Shown here: positions 24,682 to 33,268 of the stretch, piece after piece
How positions within the stretch are numbered: position 1 is the first letter of the stretch
How the letters are laid out: each line of letters begins with the position of its first letter
NCBI GenBank assembly: GCA_964462985.1
Contig: CAYXAA010000023.1
Location: 1-64,000, forward strand
Source: CAYXAA01 sp964462985
Lineage (GTDB): Bacteria; Pseudomonadota; Alphaproteobacteria; Rhizobiales; Stappiaceae
Direction: 5' to 3'
Length of the DNA: 64,000 nucleotides
Made by a program: the position numbers and the translations under genes
Notes under the pieces: generated by a model
What the model was told of the DNA's origin: nothing
The model's input: the letters and a program-made list of their open reading frames with translations, nothing else
Database searches by the model: none

Positions 24682-25299
24682 TTGATCGCGGCCATGACCA
24701 TACCCGCGGTTACGCCGGATCGGGCCGCCGCGCTGAGACGCCGGCTCGGCACCCGGTCGATCGTCCTTGTCGGCATCATGGGCTGCGGCAAGTCGAGCGT
24801 GGGCCGACGGCTTGCCCAGGTGCTGGATCTACCATTCGTCGATGCGGACACAGAGATTGAGACCGCAGCCAACATGTCTATACCGGAAATATTCGCCACG
24901 CACGGCGAAAGCTATTTCCGCTCGGGCGAGCGGCGCGTAATTGCGAGGCTTCTGAAAAACGGACCGCAGGTGCTGGCAACAGGCGGCGGCGCCTATATGA
25001 ATGCCGACACACGCAACCTCATTCGCAACTCCGGCGTTTCTCTCTGGCTGAAGGCGGACTTCGAAGTCGTCATGGCGCGGGTGCGCAAGAAGTCGACCCG
25101 CCCACTCCTGCAAAATCCGGACCCGGAGGCGGTGATGCGCCGGCTTATTGACGAGCGATATCCGGTGTATGCCGAGGCGGATGTCACCGTGCAGTCGCGG
25201 GATGTGCCGCATGACGTCGTTGTCGCCGACATCATCGATGCTTTGGAGCATTATTTCGGGATTGCTGGTGCCGATGAGCCTCAGGAGCCCTGCGCATGA
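24682..25299 (+). CDS. aroK: shikimate kinase
   Basis: AroK phosphorylates shikimate at C3 in the aromatic amino acid pathway. The 205-residue product has the P-loop GIMGCGKSSVGR, the shikimate-binding FVDADTEIE and GESYFRSGERR, GGGAYM, and the lid arginine region KKSTRPLLQ. The TTG at 24682 has GGAGG six bases ahead, the best spacing, and adds four residues to the ATG at 24694; either start is possible. It overlaps aroB by 4 bp and heads the aroK-aroB-corC unit, a common alphaproteobacterial order. Confidence 0.96.
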   Translation: MIAAMTIPAVTPDRAAALRRRLGTRSIVLVGIMGCGKSSVGRRLAQVLDLPFVDADTEIETAANMSIPEIFATHGESYFRSGERRVIARLLKNGPQVLATGGGAYMNADTRNLIRNSGVSLWLKADFEVVMARVRKKSTRPLLQNPDPEAVMRRLIDERYPVYAEADVTVQSRDVPHDVVVADIIDALEHYFGIAGADEPQEPCA

Positions 25300-26444
25300 C
25301 CGCGTCGCCGCCTATCTCTGCGCCCGACGAGGACGCATCAACGGTCGTCACGGTCGAACTCGGCGACAGGTCTTATGATATCGTTATCGGTCGCGGTCTG
25401 ATTGACTCTGCCGGCGCGGCTATCGCCCGGGCGCTGCCGAAAGCGCGTGTGGCCGTCATTTGCGATGAAACGGTCGCCCGGATGCATCTCGTCCGGCTCG
25501 CCGAGGCGCTCACGGCGGCGGGCATCGACCACATCGCGCTGACGGTGCCGCCCGGGGAGGGAAGCAAGCGCTTTTCCGTCTATGAGAGGCTTTGCGATCA
25601 GGTTCTCGCGGCGCGGCTCGAGCGCGGCGATGCAATTGTCGCGTTCGGCGGTGGTGTCGTCGGCGATCTTGCCGGCTTCGTCGCCGCCAGCGTGCGCCGC
25701 GGCATGCCATTCCTGCAAATTCCGACCACGCTGCTGTCGCAGGTCGATTCCTCGGTCGGCGGCAAGACCGGTATCAACTCGCGCTACGGCAAGAACCTGA
25801 TCGGCGCGTTTCACCAGCCGGCTCTCGTGCTAGCAGACACCGCCGTGCTCGACACACTGCCGGAGCGCGAGTTCAAGGCGGGGTATGCCGAAGTCGTTAA
25901 ATACGGCTTGATCCGCGATCCTGAGTTCTTCGCCTGGCTGGAGCACAACCACGCCGGGATTTTCGCCGGCACGGCGGCCCGTGAGCGGGCCGTCGCCGTG
26001 TCGTGCAGGGCCAAGGCCGCCGTCGTTGCGGCTGACGAACGCGAAACGGGCGAGCGGGCATTGTTAAACCTAGGCCACACATTCGGCCACGCGCTGGAGG
26101 CAGCCGTCGATTATGACGGCGTCCGGCTCGTCCATGGTGAAGGGGTGGCGATCGGAATGCGGCTCGCATTCGACTTCTCGGCGCATCTCGGACTCTGTCC
26201 TGAGGTCGATGCCAGGCGTGTCGAAGCCCATCTGAGGGGCGTCGGCCTGCCCACCACAATCGGGGAGATCCCGGGTCAGATGCCCCCGGCTGCGACACTG
26301 ATGGACATCATTGCCCAGGATAAGAAGGTAACCCGCGGCGCACTGACCTTCATTCTCACCCGCGGCATTGGCCGCGCCTTCGTCGAAAAGGGCGTCGATC
26401 CCCTTATAGTGGCGAACTTCCTCGAAACCGAACTCTTGCGATGA
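25296..26444 (+). CDS. aroB: 3-dehydroquinate synthase
   Basis: AroB converts DAHP to 3-dehydroquinate using NAD+ and a divalent metal. The 382-residue protein shows the NAD/substrate segments PGEGSKRFSVYERL, FGGGVVGDLAGFVA, TTLLSQVDSSVGGKTGIN and FHQPALVLADTAVL, the metal ligands around LNLGHTFGHALEA (His) and VHGEGVAIGM, and the closing KKVTRGALTFIL. Length is normal. It is joined to aroK and to the CBS-domain transporter gene by ATGA overlaps on both sides, so all three genes should be translated from one message. Confidence 0.97.
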   Translation: MTASPPISAPDEDASTVVTVELGDRSYDIVIGRGLIDSAGAAIARALPKARVAVICDETVARMHLVRLAEALTAAGIDHIALTVPPGEGSKRFSVYERLCDQVLAARLERGDAIVAFGGGVVGDLAGFVAASVRRGMPFLQIPTTLLSQVDSSVGGKTGINSRYGKNLIGAFHQPALVLADTAVLDTLPEREFKAGYAEVVKYGLIRDPEFFAWLEHNHAGIFAGTAARERAVAVSCRAKAAVVAADERETGERALLNLGHTFGHALEAAVDYDGVRLVHGEGVAIGMRLAFDFSAHLGLCPEVDARRVEAHLRGVGLPTTIGEIPGQMPPAATLMDIIAQDKKVTRGALTFILTRGIGRAFVEKGVDPLIVANFLETELLR

Positions 26445-27784
26445 GCGATCCACAGGCCTTCGGACTCGACTTCTGGCTGTCTCTTTGCGCCATTCTCGTA
26501 CTCTTGGTGCTTTCCGGATTTTTCTCAGGTTCTGAGACGGCGCTGACGGCGGCCTCGAGGGCTCGTTTGCACCAGCTGGAAAAATCCGGCGATCGCCGGG
26601 CTGTGGTCGCCTCGAGACTGATCCAGATCAAGGAGCGGCTGCTCGGCTCTCTGCTGCTCGGCAACAACCTTGTCAACATTCTCGCCTCAGCGCTGGCGAC
26701 CAGCGTGCTATTGCGGCTGTTCGGCGATGCCGGCGTGGTCTATGCCACGCTGGTGATGACGGCGTTGGTGCTGATCTTCGCCGAAGTGCTGCCGAAAACC
26801 TGGGCAATCACAAGTCCCGACCGCTTTGCGCTCGCCGTCGCACCACTGGTCCGAGTGGTCGTCACCCTGTTCTCGCCCGTCGTCGTGGCCGTCGAGGTGA
26901 TCGTTCGCTTCGTGCTCCGGCGGTTCGGCGTCCATGTCGGCGAAACGCAGGCAGTCCTCTCTGCTCACGAGGAGCTACGCGGCACCGTCGACCTGCAACA
27001 TCTCGAGGGCGGGCTGGTCAAGGCAGAACGCGATCGGATCGGCGGGCTGCTCGACCTCGTCGAACTCGAAGTTTCGGACGTGATGGTCCACCGCACCAAC
27101 ATGCTCGCACTCAATGCCGACGATCCACCCGAGAAGATCGTCGAGGAAGCATTGAAGAGTCCCTACACCCGCCTGCCGCTGTGGCGAGGCGCAACAGACA
27201 ATTTCATCGGCGTCCTCCACTCGAAGGATTTGCTCAGGGCCCTCGTGAGCGCCGGCGGCGATTTCGCGCAGGTCAAGATCGAAGAGCTGATGACGCCGCC
27301 GTGGTTCGTGCCCGACACCACCAGTGTGCAGGACCAGCTCAACGCCTTCTTAAGGCGCAAGGCCCACTTCGCGCTGGTGATCGACGAGTACGGTGAGGTG
27401 ATGGGACTGGTCACGCTGGAGGACATTCTGGAGGAAATCGTCGGCGAGATCACGGACGAGCACGACCTCGAACTGCCGGGCCTCAGACCCCAGCCCGATG
27501 GTTCGGTGGTTGTCGACGGCTCGGTGACGATTCGCGATCTAAATCGCGCCACCGATTGGAAGCTCCCTGACGATGAGGCGACGACAATTGCGGGCCTCGT
27601 GATTCACGAGGCCCGGATGATCCCGGAGGAGAGGCAGGTGTTCACCTTTCACGGCTTCCGCTTCACCGTGCTGCGCCGCGAGCGCAACCGACTAACCCGG
27701 CTCAGGATCATGCCGCTGTCGCAGCTCGACCGGCCGGTTACGGTTAGGCCAACCGTCGTGCCGCCAACAGGTCAGCAGGGCTGA
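26441..27784 (+). CDS. HlyC/CorC family transporter (CNNM + CBS + CorC domains)
   Basis: The 447-residue protein has the layout of bacterial CNNM/CorC magnesium-transport proteins. About three to four membrane helices in a DUF21 domain occupy residues 10-185 (LSGFFSGSETALTAASRARLHQLE is its signature). Paired CBS domains occupy roughly 205-330 (DVMVHRTNMLALN, LPLWRGATDNFIGVLHSKDLL, EYGEVMGLVTLEDILEEIVGEI), and a C-terminal CorC_HlyC domain about 345-430. It is the third gene after aroK-aroB with a 4-bp overlap, a conserved arrangement in this class although the functional link is unclear. Mg2+/Co2+ efflux or homeostasis is the likely role. Confidence 0.9.
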   Translation: MSDPQAFGLDFWLSLCAILVLLVLSGFFSGSETALTAASRARLHQLEKSGDRRAVVASRLIQIKERLLGSLLLGNNLVNILASALATSVLLRLFGDAGVVYATLVMTALVLIFAEVLPKTWAITSPDRFALAVAPLVRVVVTLFSPVVVAVEVIVRFVLRRFGVHVGETQAVLSAHEELRGTVDLQHLEGGLVKAERDRIGGLLDLVELEVSDVMVHRTNMLALNADDPPEKIVEEALKSPYTRLPLWRGATDNFIGVLHSKDLLRALVSAGGDFAQVKIEELMTPPWFVPDTTSVQDQLNAFLRRKAHFALVIDEYGEVMGLVTLEDILEEIVGEITDEHDLELPGLRPQPDGSVVVDGSVTIRDLNRATDWKLPDDEATTIAGLVIHEARMIPEERQVFTFHGFRFTVLRRERNRLTRLRIMPLSQLDRPVTVRPTVVPPTGQQG

Positions 27785-27807
27785 TCCCGCAGCAGGAATG
27801 TCTCAGG

Positions 27808-28110
27808 TCAGTCCGGAGCGACCGTTCGTGCCGCGCGCGGATCCGGTTCACCCGGCGCCCTTGCGTCGATCGCAAGTGCATGCAGGCCGGCGGCGAACTC
27901 GTCCTTGAGGCAGGCGTTGATCGCTCGGTGGCGGTCGAGTCGCGACAGACCGCGGAAGATTTCCGCGACGATGGTCACCCGGTAGTGCGTTTCGCCTTCC
28001 GGGCGGGCGCCAGCGTGGCCGATGTGCCGGTGAGATTCGTCAACTACATCGATGGCTTCCGGCGCAAAGGCTTCAGTCAGGCGGGTGTGAATGGAGTCTC
28101 GTCGGGTCAT
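27808..28110 (-). CDS. bolA: BolA family protein
   Basis: BolA proteins pair with monothiol glutaredoxins to handle [2Fe-2S] clusters and also act in stress and morphology control. The 100-residue protein has the BolA core: IHTRLTEAFAPEAIDVVDESHRHIGHAGARP-like first half with the conserved S-H-x-H-x-G-H, then HYRVTIVAEIFRGLSRLDRHRAIN. The tail (last 20 residues) is Pro/Arg-rich and unconserved. It diverges from the J-domain gene across a 322-bp gap, an order seen next to cobST in many rhizobia. Confidence 0.93.
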   Translation of the reverse strand: MTRRDSIHTRLTEAFAPEAIDVVDESHRHIGHAGARPEGETHYRVTIVAEIFRGLSRLDRHRAINACLKDEFAAGLHALAIDARAPGEPDPRAARTVAPD

Positions 28111-28272
28111 AACCGCGTTTTCAGTCGGCTCGCACCGACGGTCAAGCCCGCATAGTGGATAGTCGTGCAGTTGCGCAGAACGATGGTAGGAGAGAGCGGC
28201 GGCTATTGCACTACGGCAGCGCCGGAAATTCGGCCTTGCCTCAGGCCTGCGGCACCCCTATCTCTGGGCTCC

Positions 28273-28304
28273 GTCCATCCCCGCGTCGCGGGATCCGCAT
28301 GGAC
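28273..28304. repeat. REP-like extragenic palindrome
   Basis: GTCCAT (28273-28278) pairs with ATGGAC (28299-28304), enclosing CCCGCG-T-CGCGGG (28280-28292). Hairpins of the type CATCCCCGCG...GCGGGATCC...ATGG are familiar as scattered extragenic palindromes in GC-rich proteobacteria. Only one copy is evident in this window; the asd leader hairpin has a related CCCGC/GCGGG core. Confidence 0.4.
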
Positions 28305-28397
28305 GCGGACGGACCACATAACCCTTGCAAATCACTCAGTGTTCGGTCTGGCTGTCGTTGCCGGGAAGGGCTCCGTTGATTTGGCGCGGCTTCCGGC

Positions 28398-28426
28398 TTG
28401 TCCCCTAACGCGACGCTCCGCATAAT
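28398..28426 (+). promoter_or_regulatory. promoter of the J-domain gene, probably giving a leaderless mRNA
   Basis: TTGTCC (28398-28403) and CATAAT (28421-28426) are separated by exactly 17 bases. The -10 box ends six bases before the ATG at 28433, so transcription should start at or next to the start codon. No ribosome-binding sequence is present, in agreement. Confidence 0.6.
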
Positions 28427-28432
28427 TCCGTT

Positions 28433-29038
28433 ATGAAGCTCGACTCCAAAATCTTCGATCGGATCCGCGTGAGGCCCAATCCGGACCGGCTGGATGAGGA
28501 CGTTTATCCAGCCTGCGAATGGCAAGGGTGCGAGCGACCGGGGACCCATCGCGCGCCTAAGGGACGCGATCGCGAAGGGCAATACTTCCACTTCTGCATC
28601 GACCATGTTCGGGACTATAACAAGTCCTACAACTACTTCGCCGGAATGGACGAAGGGTCCGTTCGTGCCTGGCAAAAGGATTCGATCACCGGGCATCGTC
28701 CGACTTGGAAAATGGGCGTGAATGCCAAGGGGGCCGGACAGGCGGGTTTTGACCCGCGGGAAGCAGCCCGAGCCCGGGCAGAGCGACGCTACGGTGGAAC
28801 CAACGGCTTTGGAAGCGGTTACGAACCGCGCCGGCGCAAGTTGAAGGCTCTTGAGCAGCGCGCATTCGACACGCTTGGGCTGAATGCCGATGCCAATGCA
28901 GCGGAAATCAAGGCCCGCTACAAGGACCTGGTGAAGCGCCATCACCCCGATGCAAACGGGGGCGACCGGTCGTCGGAGGAGAGGTTGCGCCAGATCATCC
29001 AGGCCTATACCTTGCTGCGCAAGGCGGGCATGTGCTGA
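28433..29038 (+). CDS. J-domain (DnaJ-like) protein
   Basis: The 201-residue protein ends with a J domain (about residues 140-200): AFDTLGLNADANAAEIKARYKDLVKRHHPDANGG, with the HPD tripeptide that stimulates Hsp70/DnaK ATPase. The first 140 residues are a basic, poorly structured region typical of the rhizobial protein beside cobS, with two cysteines in ACEWQGCERPGTHRAPKG and FCIDH, a possible zinc site. No Gly/Phe or zinc-finger DnaJ domains follow, so it is a type III co-chaperone. The start lacks a ribosome site but sits directly after a good promoter. It probably serves a specific client, perhaps cobaltochelatase or Fe-S proteins given the neighbours; this is inference from position. Confidence 0.9.
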   Translation: MKLDSKIFDRIRVRPNPDRLDEDVYPACEWQGCERPGTHRAPKGRDREGQYFHFCIDHVRDYNKSYNYFAGMDEGSVRAWQKDSITGHRPTWKMGVNAKGAGQAGFDPREAARARAERRYGGTNGFGSGYEPRRRKLKALEQRAFDTLGLNADANAAEIKARYKDLVKRHHPDANGGDRSSEERLRQIIQAYTLLRKAGMC

Positions 29039-29292
29039 CGAAAGGTGCGGCGGAAGAAGCCGGACGCGCGCCGGATTTTCGTGCTGCCCCTTGAATCGGG
29101 CGCGATTTCCGTCCATCCAGAACACTCCAACCAGATTGCGCGCGGTGGAATGCCGATCCGACCAAGCGGAGCGGCAAATAACGGTGCCGAACAGGCCTTG
29201 TTAAGATGAGCCTCTCGTTTGTGCAGGGCCCCGCGTATATGGTTCCGTGACATGTCCAGCCCCGAGCCCGGACCCGGGCCAGCGGAGGAGCG

Positions 29293-30279
29293 ATGAACGA
29301 CGTGACGAATACCACCGGAGACCTGCCCGACACCAAGATCTCGGTGCGGGAGGTGTTCGGCATCGAGACCGATCTCGTGGTCCCGGCCTACAAGGAGGCG
29401 AGTGAGCACGTTCCCGATTTCGATCCGGATTACCTGTTCGACCGGGTGACGACCCTTGCGGTGCTCGCCGGCTTTGCGAGGAACCGTCGCGTGATGGTCA
29501 CGGGTTATCACGGAACCGGTAAGTCGACGCATATTGAGCAGATCGCCGCACGGCTCAATTGGCCCTGCGTGCGGGTAAACCTCGACAGTCACATCAGCCG
29601 GATCGACCTCGTCGGCAAGGACGCCATCGTGATCCGCGACGGCGCTCAGGTCACCGAATTCCGGGACGGTATCCTGCCGTGGGCGCTGCAGCACAATGTC
29701 GCACTGGTGTTTGACGAATACGACGCCGGCCGACCGGACGTGATGTTCGTGATCCAGCGCGTTCTTGAAGTGTCCGGTAAACTGACCCTGCTCGATCAGA
29801 ACCGCGTCATTCGGCCGCACCCGGCGTTCCGGTTGTTCGCCACAGCCAATACGGTCGGCCTTGGCGATACCTCTGGGCTCTATCACGGCACGCAGCAGAT
29901 CAATCAGGGCCAGATGGACCGCTGGTCGATCGTAACCACGCTGAACTACCTGCCGCACGACAACGAGGTAGAGATCGTATTGGCCAAGGCCAAGCACTAC
30001 CAGGGTGCGGAGGGCCGCGCGATCGTCTCCAAGATGGTGCGCGTCGCCGACATGACCCGCAACGCTTTCATTAACGGCGACCTGTCGACTGTAATGAGCC
30101 CGCGGACGGTCATCACCTGGGCGGAGAACGCGGAGATCTTCGGCGACGTTGGTTTCGCCTTCCGCGTCACTTTCCTCAACAAGTGCGACGATGCCGAGAG
30201 GCAGATCGTGGCGGAGTTCTACCAGCGCTGCTTCGGCGAGGACCTGCCGGAGTCGGCGGTCAACGTCGTGATGAGCTGA
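29293..30279 (+). CDS. cobS: cobaltochelatase AAA+ subunit CobS
   Basis: CobS and CobT form the ATPase chaperone complex that lets CobN insert Co2+ into hydrogenobyrinic acid a,c-diamide in the aerobic B12 pathway. The 328-residue protein is an MoxR-like AAA+ ATPase with Walker A GYHGTGKSTH (about residue 75), Walker B LVFDEYDAG, sensor I LFATANT and arginine-finger region MSPRTVITWAEN. A GGAGGAGCG ribosome site precedes the ATG. Only 11 bases separate its stop from cobT. No cobalamin riboswitch is seen in the 254-bp leader and cobN is not in this window. Confidence 0.96.
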   Translation: MNDVTNTTGDLPDTKISVREVFGIETDLVVPAYKEASEHVPDFDPDYLFDRVTTLAVLAGFARNRRVMVTGYHGTGKSTHIEQIAARLNWPCVRVNLDSHISRIDLVGKDAIVIRDGAQVTEFRDGILPWALQHNVALVFDEYDAGRPDVMFVIQRVLEVSGKLTLLDQNRVIRPHPAFRLFATANTVGLGDTSGLYHGTQQINQGQMDRWSIVTTLNYLPHDNEVEIVLAKAKHYQGAEGRAIVSKMVRVADMTRNAFINGDLSTVMSPRTVITWAENAEIFGDVGFAFRVTFLNKCDDAERQIVAEFYQRCFGEDLPESAVNVVMS

Positions 30280-30290
30280 ACGGAACCGGC

Positions 30291-32192
30291 ATGGCCGCGC
30301 CGAACGGACCCGGCAACAAGGGCAAGCCGAGCAACGAGCCGCTGAAGCACGCGGTCGCCGCGGCCATGCGCGCGATCGCGGGTGAGCCGGAGCTTGAGGT
30401 TGGCTTCTCGACCGACAGGCCGTCGCTGTCCGGCGCAAGCGCACGCCTGCCGGAGCCACCGCGACGGATGACAGCGAACGACATCGCTGTAACGCGTGGC
30501 CTTGGCGACTCGATGGCGCTCAAGCTTGCCTGCCATGACGCCGCTATCCATCGCAAGTACCAACCGCTTGGCGAGAATGCTCGTGCGATCTTCGAGGCGG
30601 TCGAGCAGGCACGCTGCGAGGCTGTCGGCGCCAATCGGATGCCCGGCGTCGCGGCCAACCTGGCCGCCATGCTGGAGGATCGTTATGTCAGGGCCGGTGC
30701 CGCTGCGATCGGCGACCGCGCCGAAGCGCCGCTGCACGATGCATTGGCATTGATGGTTCGCGAGCGGCTGACCGGACAGCGGCCTCCAGCCTGCGCCGTA
30801 CGGCTCGTCGATCTCTGGCGAGAGTGGATTGAGGACAAGGCGGGCAGCGATCTCGATCGCCTCGTTACGCGTCAGGAAGATCAGAACGCCTTTGCCCGGC
30901 AGTTCCGTCACGTGCTCGCCGCTTTGGACATGGAGGACGAACTCGGCGAGGAGACGGATCAGGACGAGAACGACGATAGCGAACAGGAAGGCCGCAACGA
31001 GCCGGCCGAAACCTCCGCCGACGGCGAGGAGGACAGTGGCGAGGAGGAAGGCGCCCCGCAGGAAATGGAGCTTTCAGGCGAAGAGCAGGAGGTCGGCGAA
31101 ACGGAAGCCGCCGAGAGCGATCTTCAAGAGATGGCCGACGACGATATGGCAACCGACGCGGAGGAGCCTGGCGAGAGCCAGCGACGCGAGCTGCCGTTCT
31201 CCAACCTTCCGCCGCTGCCTGACTACAAAGTCTTCACGCGCCAGTTCGATGAGACGGTCACTGCCGAGGATCTGTGCGACCAGGCTGAGCTCGATCGGCT
31301 GCGCGGCTATCTCGACAAGCAGCTCGTCAACCTGCAGGGCGCGGTGGCGCGGCTGGCAAACCGCCTACAGCGCAAGCTTCTTGCCCAGCAGAACCGGTCC
31401 TGGACCTTCGACCTCGAGGAGGGTCTGCTCGATACCGCCCGACTGACTCGAGTGGTTACCGATCCAATGCAGCCGCTCGCCTTCAAACAGGAGAGCGACA
31501 TCAACTTCCGTGACACGGTCGTCACGCTGCTGCTCGACAATTCGGGCTCGATGCGCGGCCGGCCGATCACGGTCGCGGCGACGTGCGCCGACATTCTTGC
31601 GCGCACGCTGGAGCGCTGCGGCGTGAAGGTCGAGATCCTCGGCTTCACGACCCGGGCCTGGAAGGGCGGGCAGTCGCGCGAGGCCTGGCTCGCTGCCGGC
31701 AAGCCAGCGCATCCGGGCCGGCTCAATGACCTGCGGCACATCATCTACAAGGGCGCCGATACGCCGTGGCGGCGGGCACGGCGCAACCTCGGCCTGATGA
31801 TGCGCGAAGGTCTGTTGAAGGAGAACATTGATGGCGAGGCGCTGGATTGGGCTCATCGTCGGCTGCTGGCCAGACCGGAGCAACGCCGAATTTTGATGAT
31901 GATCTCCGACGGTGCTCCCGTTGATGACTGCACGCTGTCCGTGAATCCCGGCAACTATCTCGAAAAGCACCTGCGGTACGTCATCGAGGAAATCGAGACC
32001 CGCTCGCCTGTCGAACTGATTGCCATCGGCATCGGCCACGACGTCACGCGCTACTACCGCCGCGCTGTAACCATTGTCGATGCCGAAGAACTGGCTGGCG
32101 CCATGACCAACCAGCTTGCCGATCTGTTTGACGAACAGGAGACGGCGTCGCGGCCGGCGCGCCGGCCGCTTCGGCGCGCCGCGGGACGATGA
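30291..32192 (+). CDS. cobT: cobaltochelatase VWA subunit CobT
   Basis: CobT is the MIDAS-containing partner of CobS. The ATG at 30291 gives 633 residues. Residues about 1-210 form the helical N-domain. About 220-300 is a highly acidic linker (many Glu/Asp, such as SGEEQEVGETEAAESD). The VWA domain starts near residue 405, with the metal-ion MIDAS DNSGSMRGRP, then T-rich TCADILA, and SDGAPVDD. The tail is Arg/Pro-rich. Length and layout match rhizobial CobT. It overlaps the next gene by 4 bp. Frame choice is unambiguous because the alternative frames are shadows with Arg-rich content. Confidence 0.96.
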   Translation: MAAPNGPGNKGKPSNEPLKHAVAAAMRAIAGEPELEVGFSTDRPSLSGASARLPEPPRRMTANDIAVTRGLGDSMALKLACHDAAIHRKYQPLGENARAIFEAVEQARCEAVGANRMPGVAANLAAMLEDRYVRAGAAAIGDRAEAPLHDALALMVRERLTGQRPPACAVRLVDLWREWIEDKAGSDLDRLVTRQEDQNAFARQFRHVLAALDMEDELGEETDQDENDDSEQEGRNEPAETSADGEEDSGEEEGAPQEMELSGEEQEVGETEAAESDLQEMADDDMATDAEEPGESQRRELPFSNLPPLPDYKVFTRQFDETVTAEDLCDQAELDRLRGYLDKQLVNLQGAVARLANRLQRKLLAQQNRSWTFDLEEGLLDTARLTRVVTDPMQPLAFKQESDINFRDTVVTLLLDNSGSMRGRPITVAATCADILARTLERCGVKVEILGFTTRAWKGGQSREAWLAAGKPAHPGRLNDLRHIIYKGADTPWRRARRNLGLMMREGLLKENIDGEALDWAHRRLLARPEQRRILMMISDGAPVDDCTLSVNPGNYLEKHLRYVIEEIETRSPVELIAIGIGHDVTRYYRRAVTIVDAEELAGAMTNQLADLFDEQETASRPARRPLRRAAGR

Positions 32193-33268
32193 GGCTGCGG
32201 CGGCGGTTTCCGGCCGCTCTACTTCTGGCGTTTGCCGTAGCCTACTCCATTCCGTCGGCGGCCGAACCCTCCGTTCGAGCCGAGCCGATCGATGTCGAGA
32301 CCCGGCCAATCGCGAGCTTTCGTGTTCTGCAACCCGACGAGCGGCGCTTCGGCGCGCTCGAGTTCCTCGGCGGCCTCGAGATCGTGTCGCGCGACCGCAA
32401 TCTCGGCGGGCTCTCGGGGCTGGTGGTTGCCGAGGATGGCGGCTCGTTGGTTGCCATCACCGACAATGGTCTGTGGTTTACCGCAACGCTGCAGCAGGAC
32501 GTCGATGGTCGGCCGCTCAGTCTCAAAGATGCAGTCATCGCGCCGATGATAGGGCCGGATGGCCGCGCGCTGATCGACAGAAGTGGGGCAGACAGCGAAG
32601 CGTTGACCCTACGCCGCGGACCGGACGGTGAAGAATTTCTGGTGACGTTGGAAGGGCGGCACCGGGTCTATGCATTTCCGGCCCCGTTCGATCCGAATGC
32701 GAGGGGGCGCCGCATCGCCATGCCGGAAGCCGTTGAGAGGTTACGCCGCAACAAGGGGCTTGAAGCCTTTGCCGCGGCTCCGGAAGTGGGTCCCCTTGCC
32801 GGGAGCTTGATTGGCATTGCGGAACAGGGCCGGACCGTTGTTGATGACATGCCGGGCTTCATTGTCGGTGGTGACTTCCCGGGGTCGTTTACAGTTCGGC
32901 GGCGTGACGATTTCGATGCGACCGATTTGGCGTTTTTACCCGACGGTGACCTTCTGCTGCTCGAACGACGCTTTAACCTGCGTCACGGCATCGGCTTTCG
33001 GCTGCGCCAGTTAAGGGCGGCCGACATCCGACCGGGCGCACTCGTCGACGGAACCGTCCTCATCACGGCAGGCTTCGGAGAGCAGATCGACAATATGGAA
33101 GGCTTGGCCATCCATCGCGGCGCCGACGGCTTTCCGGTTCTGTCGCTGCTTTCCGACGACAATCGATCGATCCTGCAGCGCACGCTCTTGCTCCGGTTCC
33201 GCCTGCTCGGTGAGGACAACGTCTTCGGGAAAGGACCGGAACTCAGACCGTCGTCGGAGCCGCGCTGA
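32189..33268 (+). CDS. exported esterase-like phytase family protein
   Basis: The 359-residue protein has an N-terminal Sec signal (RRRFPAALLLAFAVAYSIPSAAA-like, cleaved near residue 25). The rest follows the pattern known as 'esterase-like activity of phytase', a beta-propeller-like domain with repeats such as GGLSGLVVAEDGGSLVAITDNGLWF, SEALTLRRGPDGEEFLVTLEG and DATDLAFLPDGDLLLLERRF, closing with DNMEGLAIHRGADG. It probably hydrolyses a phospho- or carboxylic ester in the periplasm, but the substrate is not established for the family. ATGA overlap with cobT couples its translation, although a B12 role is not obvious. Its 3' end overlaps the facing queuosine-precursor transporter gene by 26 bp. 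Confidence 0.85.
   Translation: MRLRRRFPAALLLAFAVAYSIPSAAEPSVRAEPIDVETRPIASFRVLQPDERRFGALEFLGGLEIVSRDRNLGGLSGLVVAEDGGSLVAITDNGLWFTATLQQDVDGRPLSLKDAVIAPMIGPDGRALIDRSGADSEALTLRRGPDGEEFLVTLEGRHRVYAFPAPFDPNARGRRIAMPEAVERLRRNKGLEAFAAAPEVGPLAGSLIGIAEQGRTVVDDMPGFIVGGDFPGSFTVRRRDDFDATDLAFLPDGDLLLLERRFNLRHGIGFRLRQLRAADIRPGALVDGTVLITAGFGEQIDNMEGLAIHRGADGFPVLSLLSDDNRSILQRTLLLRFRLLGEDNVFGKGPELRPSSEPR

Larger units (their letters stand above)
28111..28432. other. divergent bolA / J-domain intergenic region
   Basis: This 322-base gap holds the J-domain promoter at its right end (28398-28426) and an extended hairpin at 28273-28304. The rest shows no reading frame or RNA gene that I would support. The bolA promoter must lie in the left part but no clear -35/-10 pair stands out. 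Confidence 0.55.

Noticed and set aside
29039..29292. Cobalamin riboswitch before cobS
   Set aside because: No B12-box-like segment (such as the conserved GCCACTG-type core) is found; the leader carries only ordinary GC-rich hairpins.
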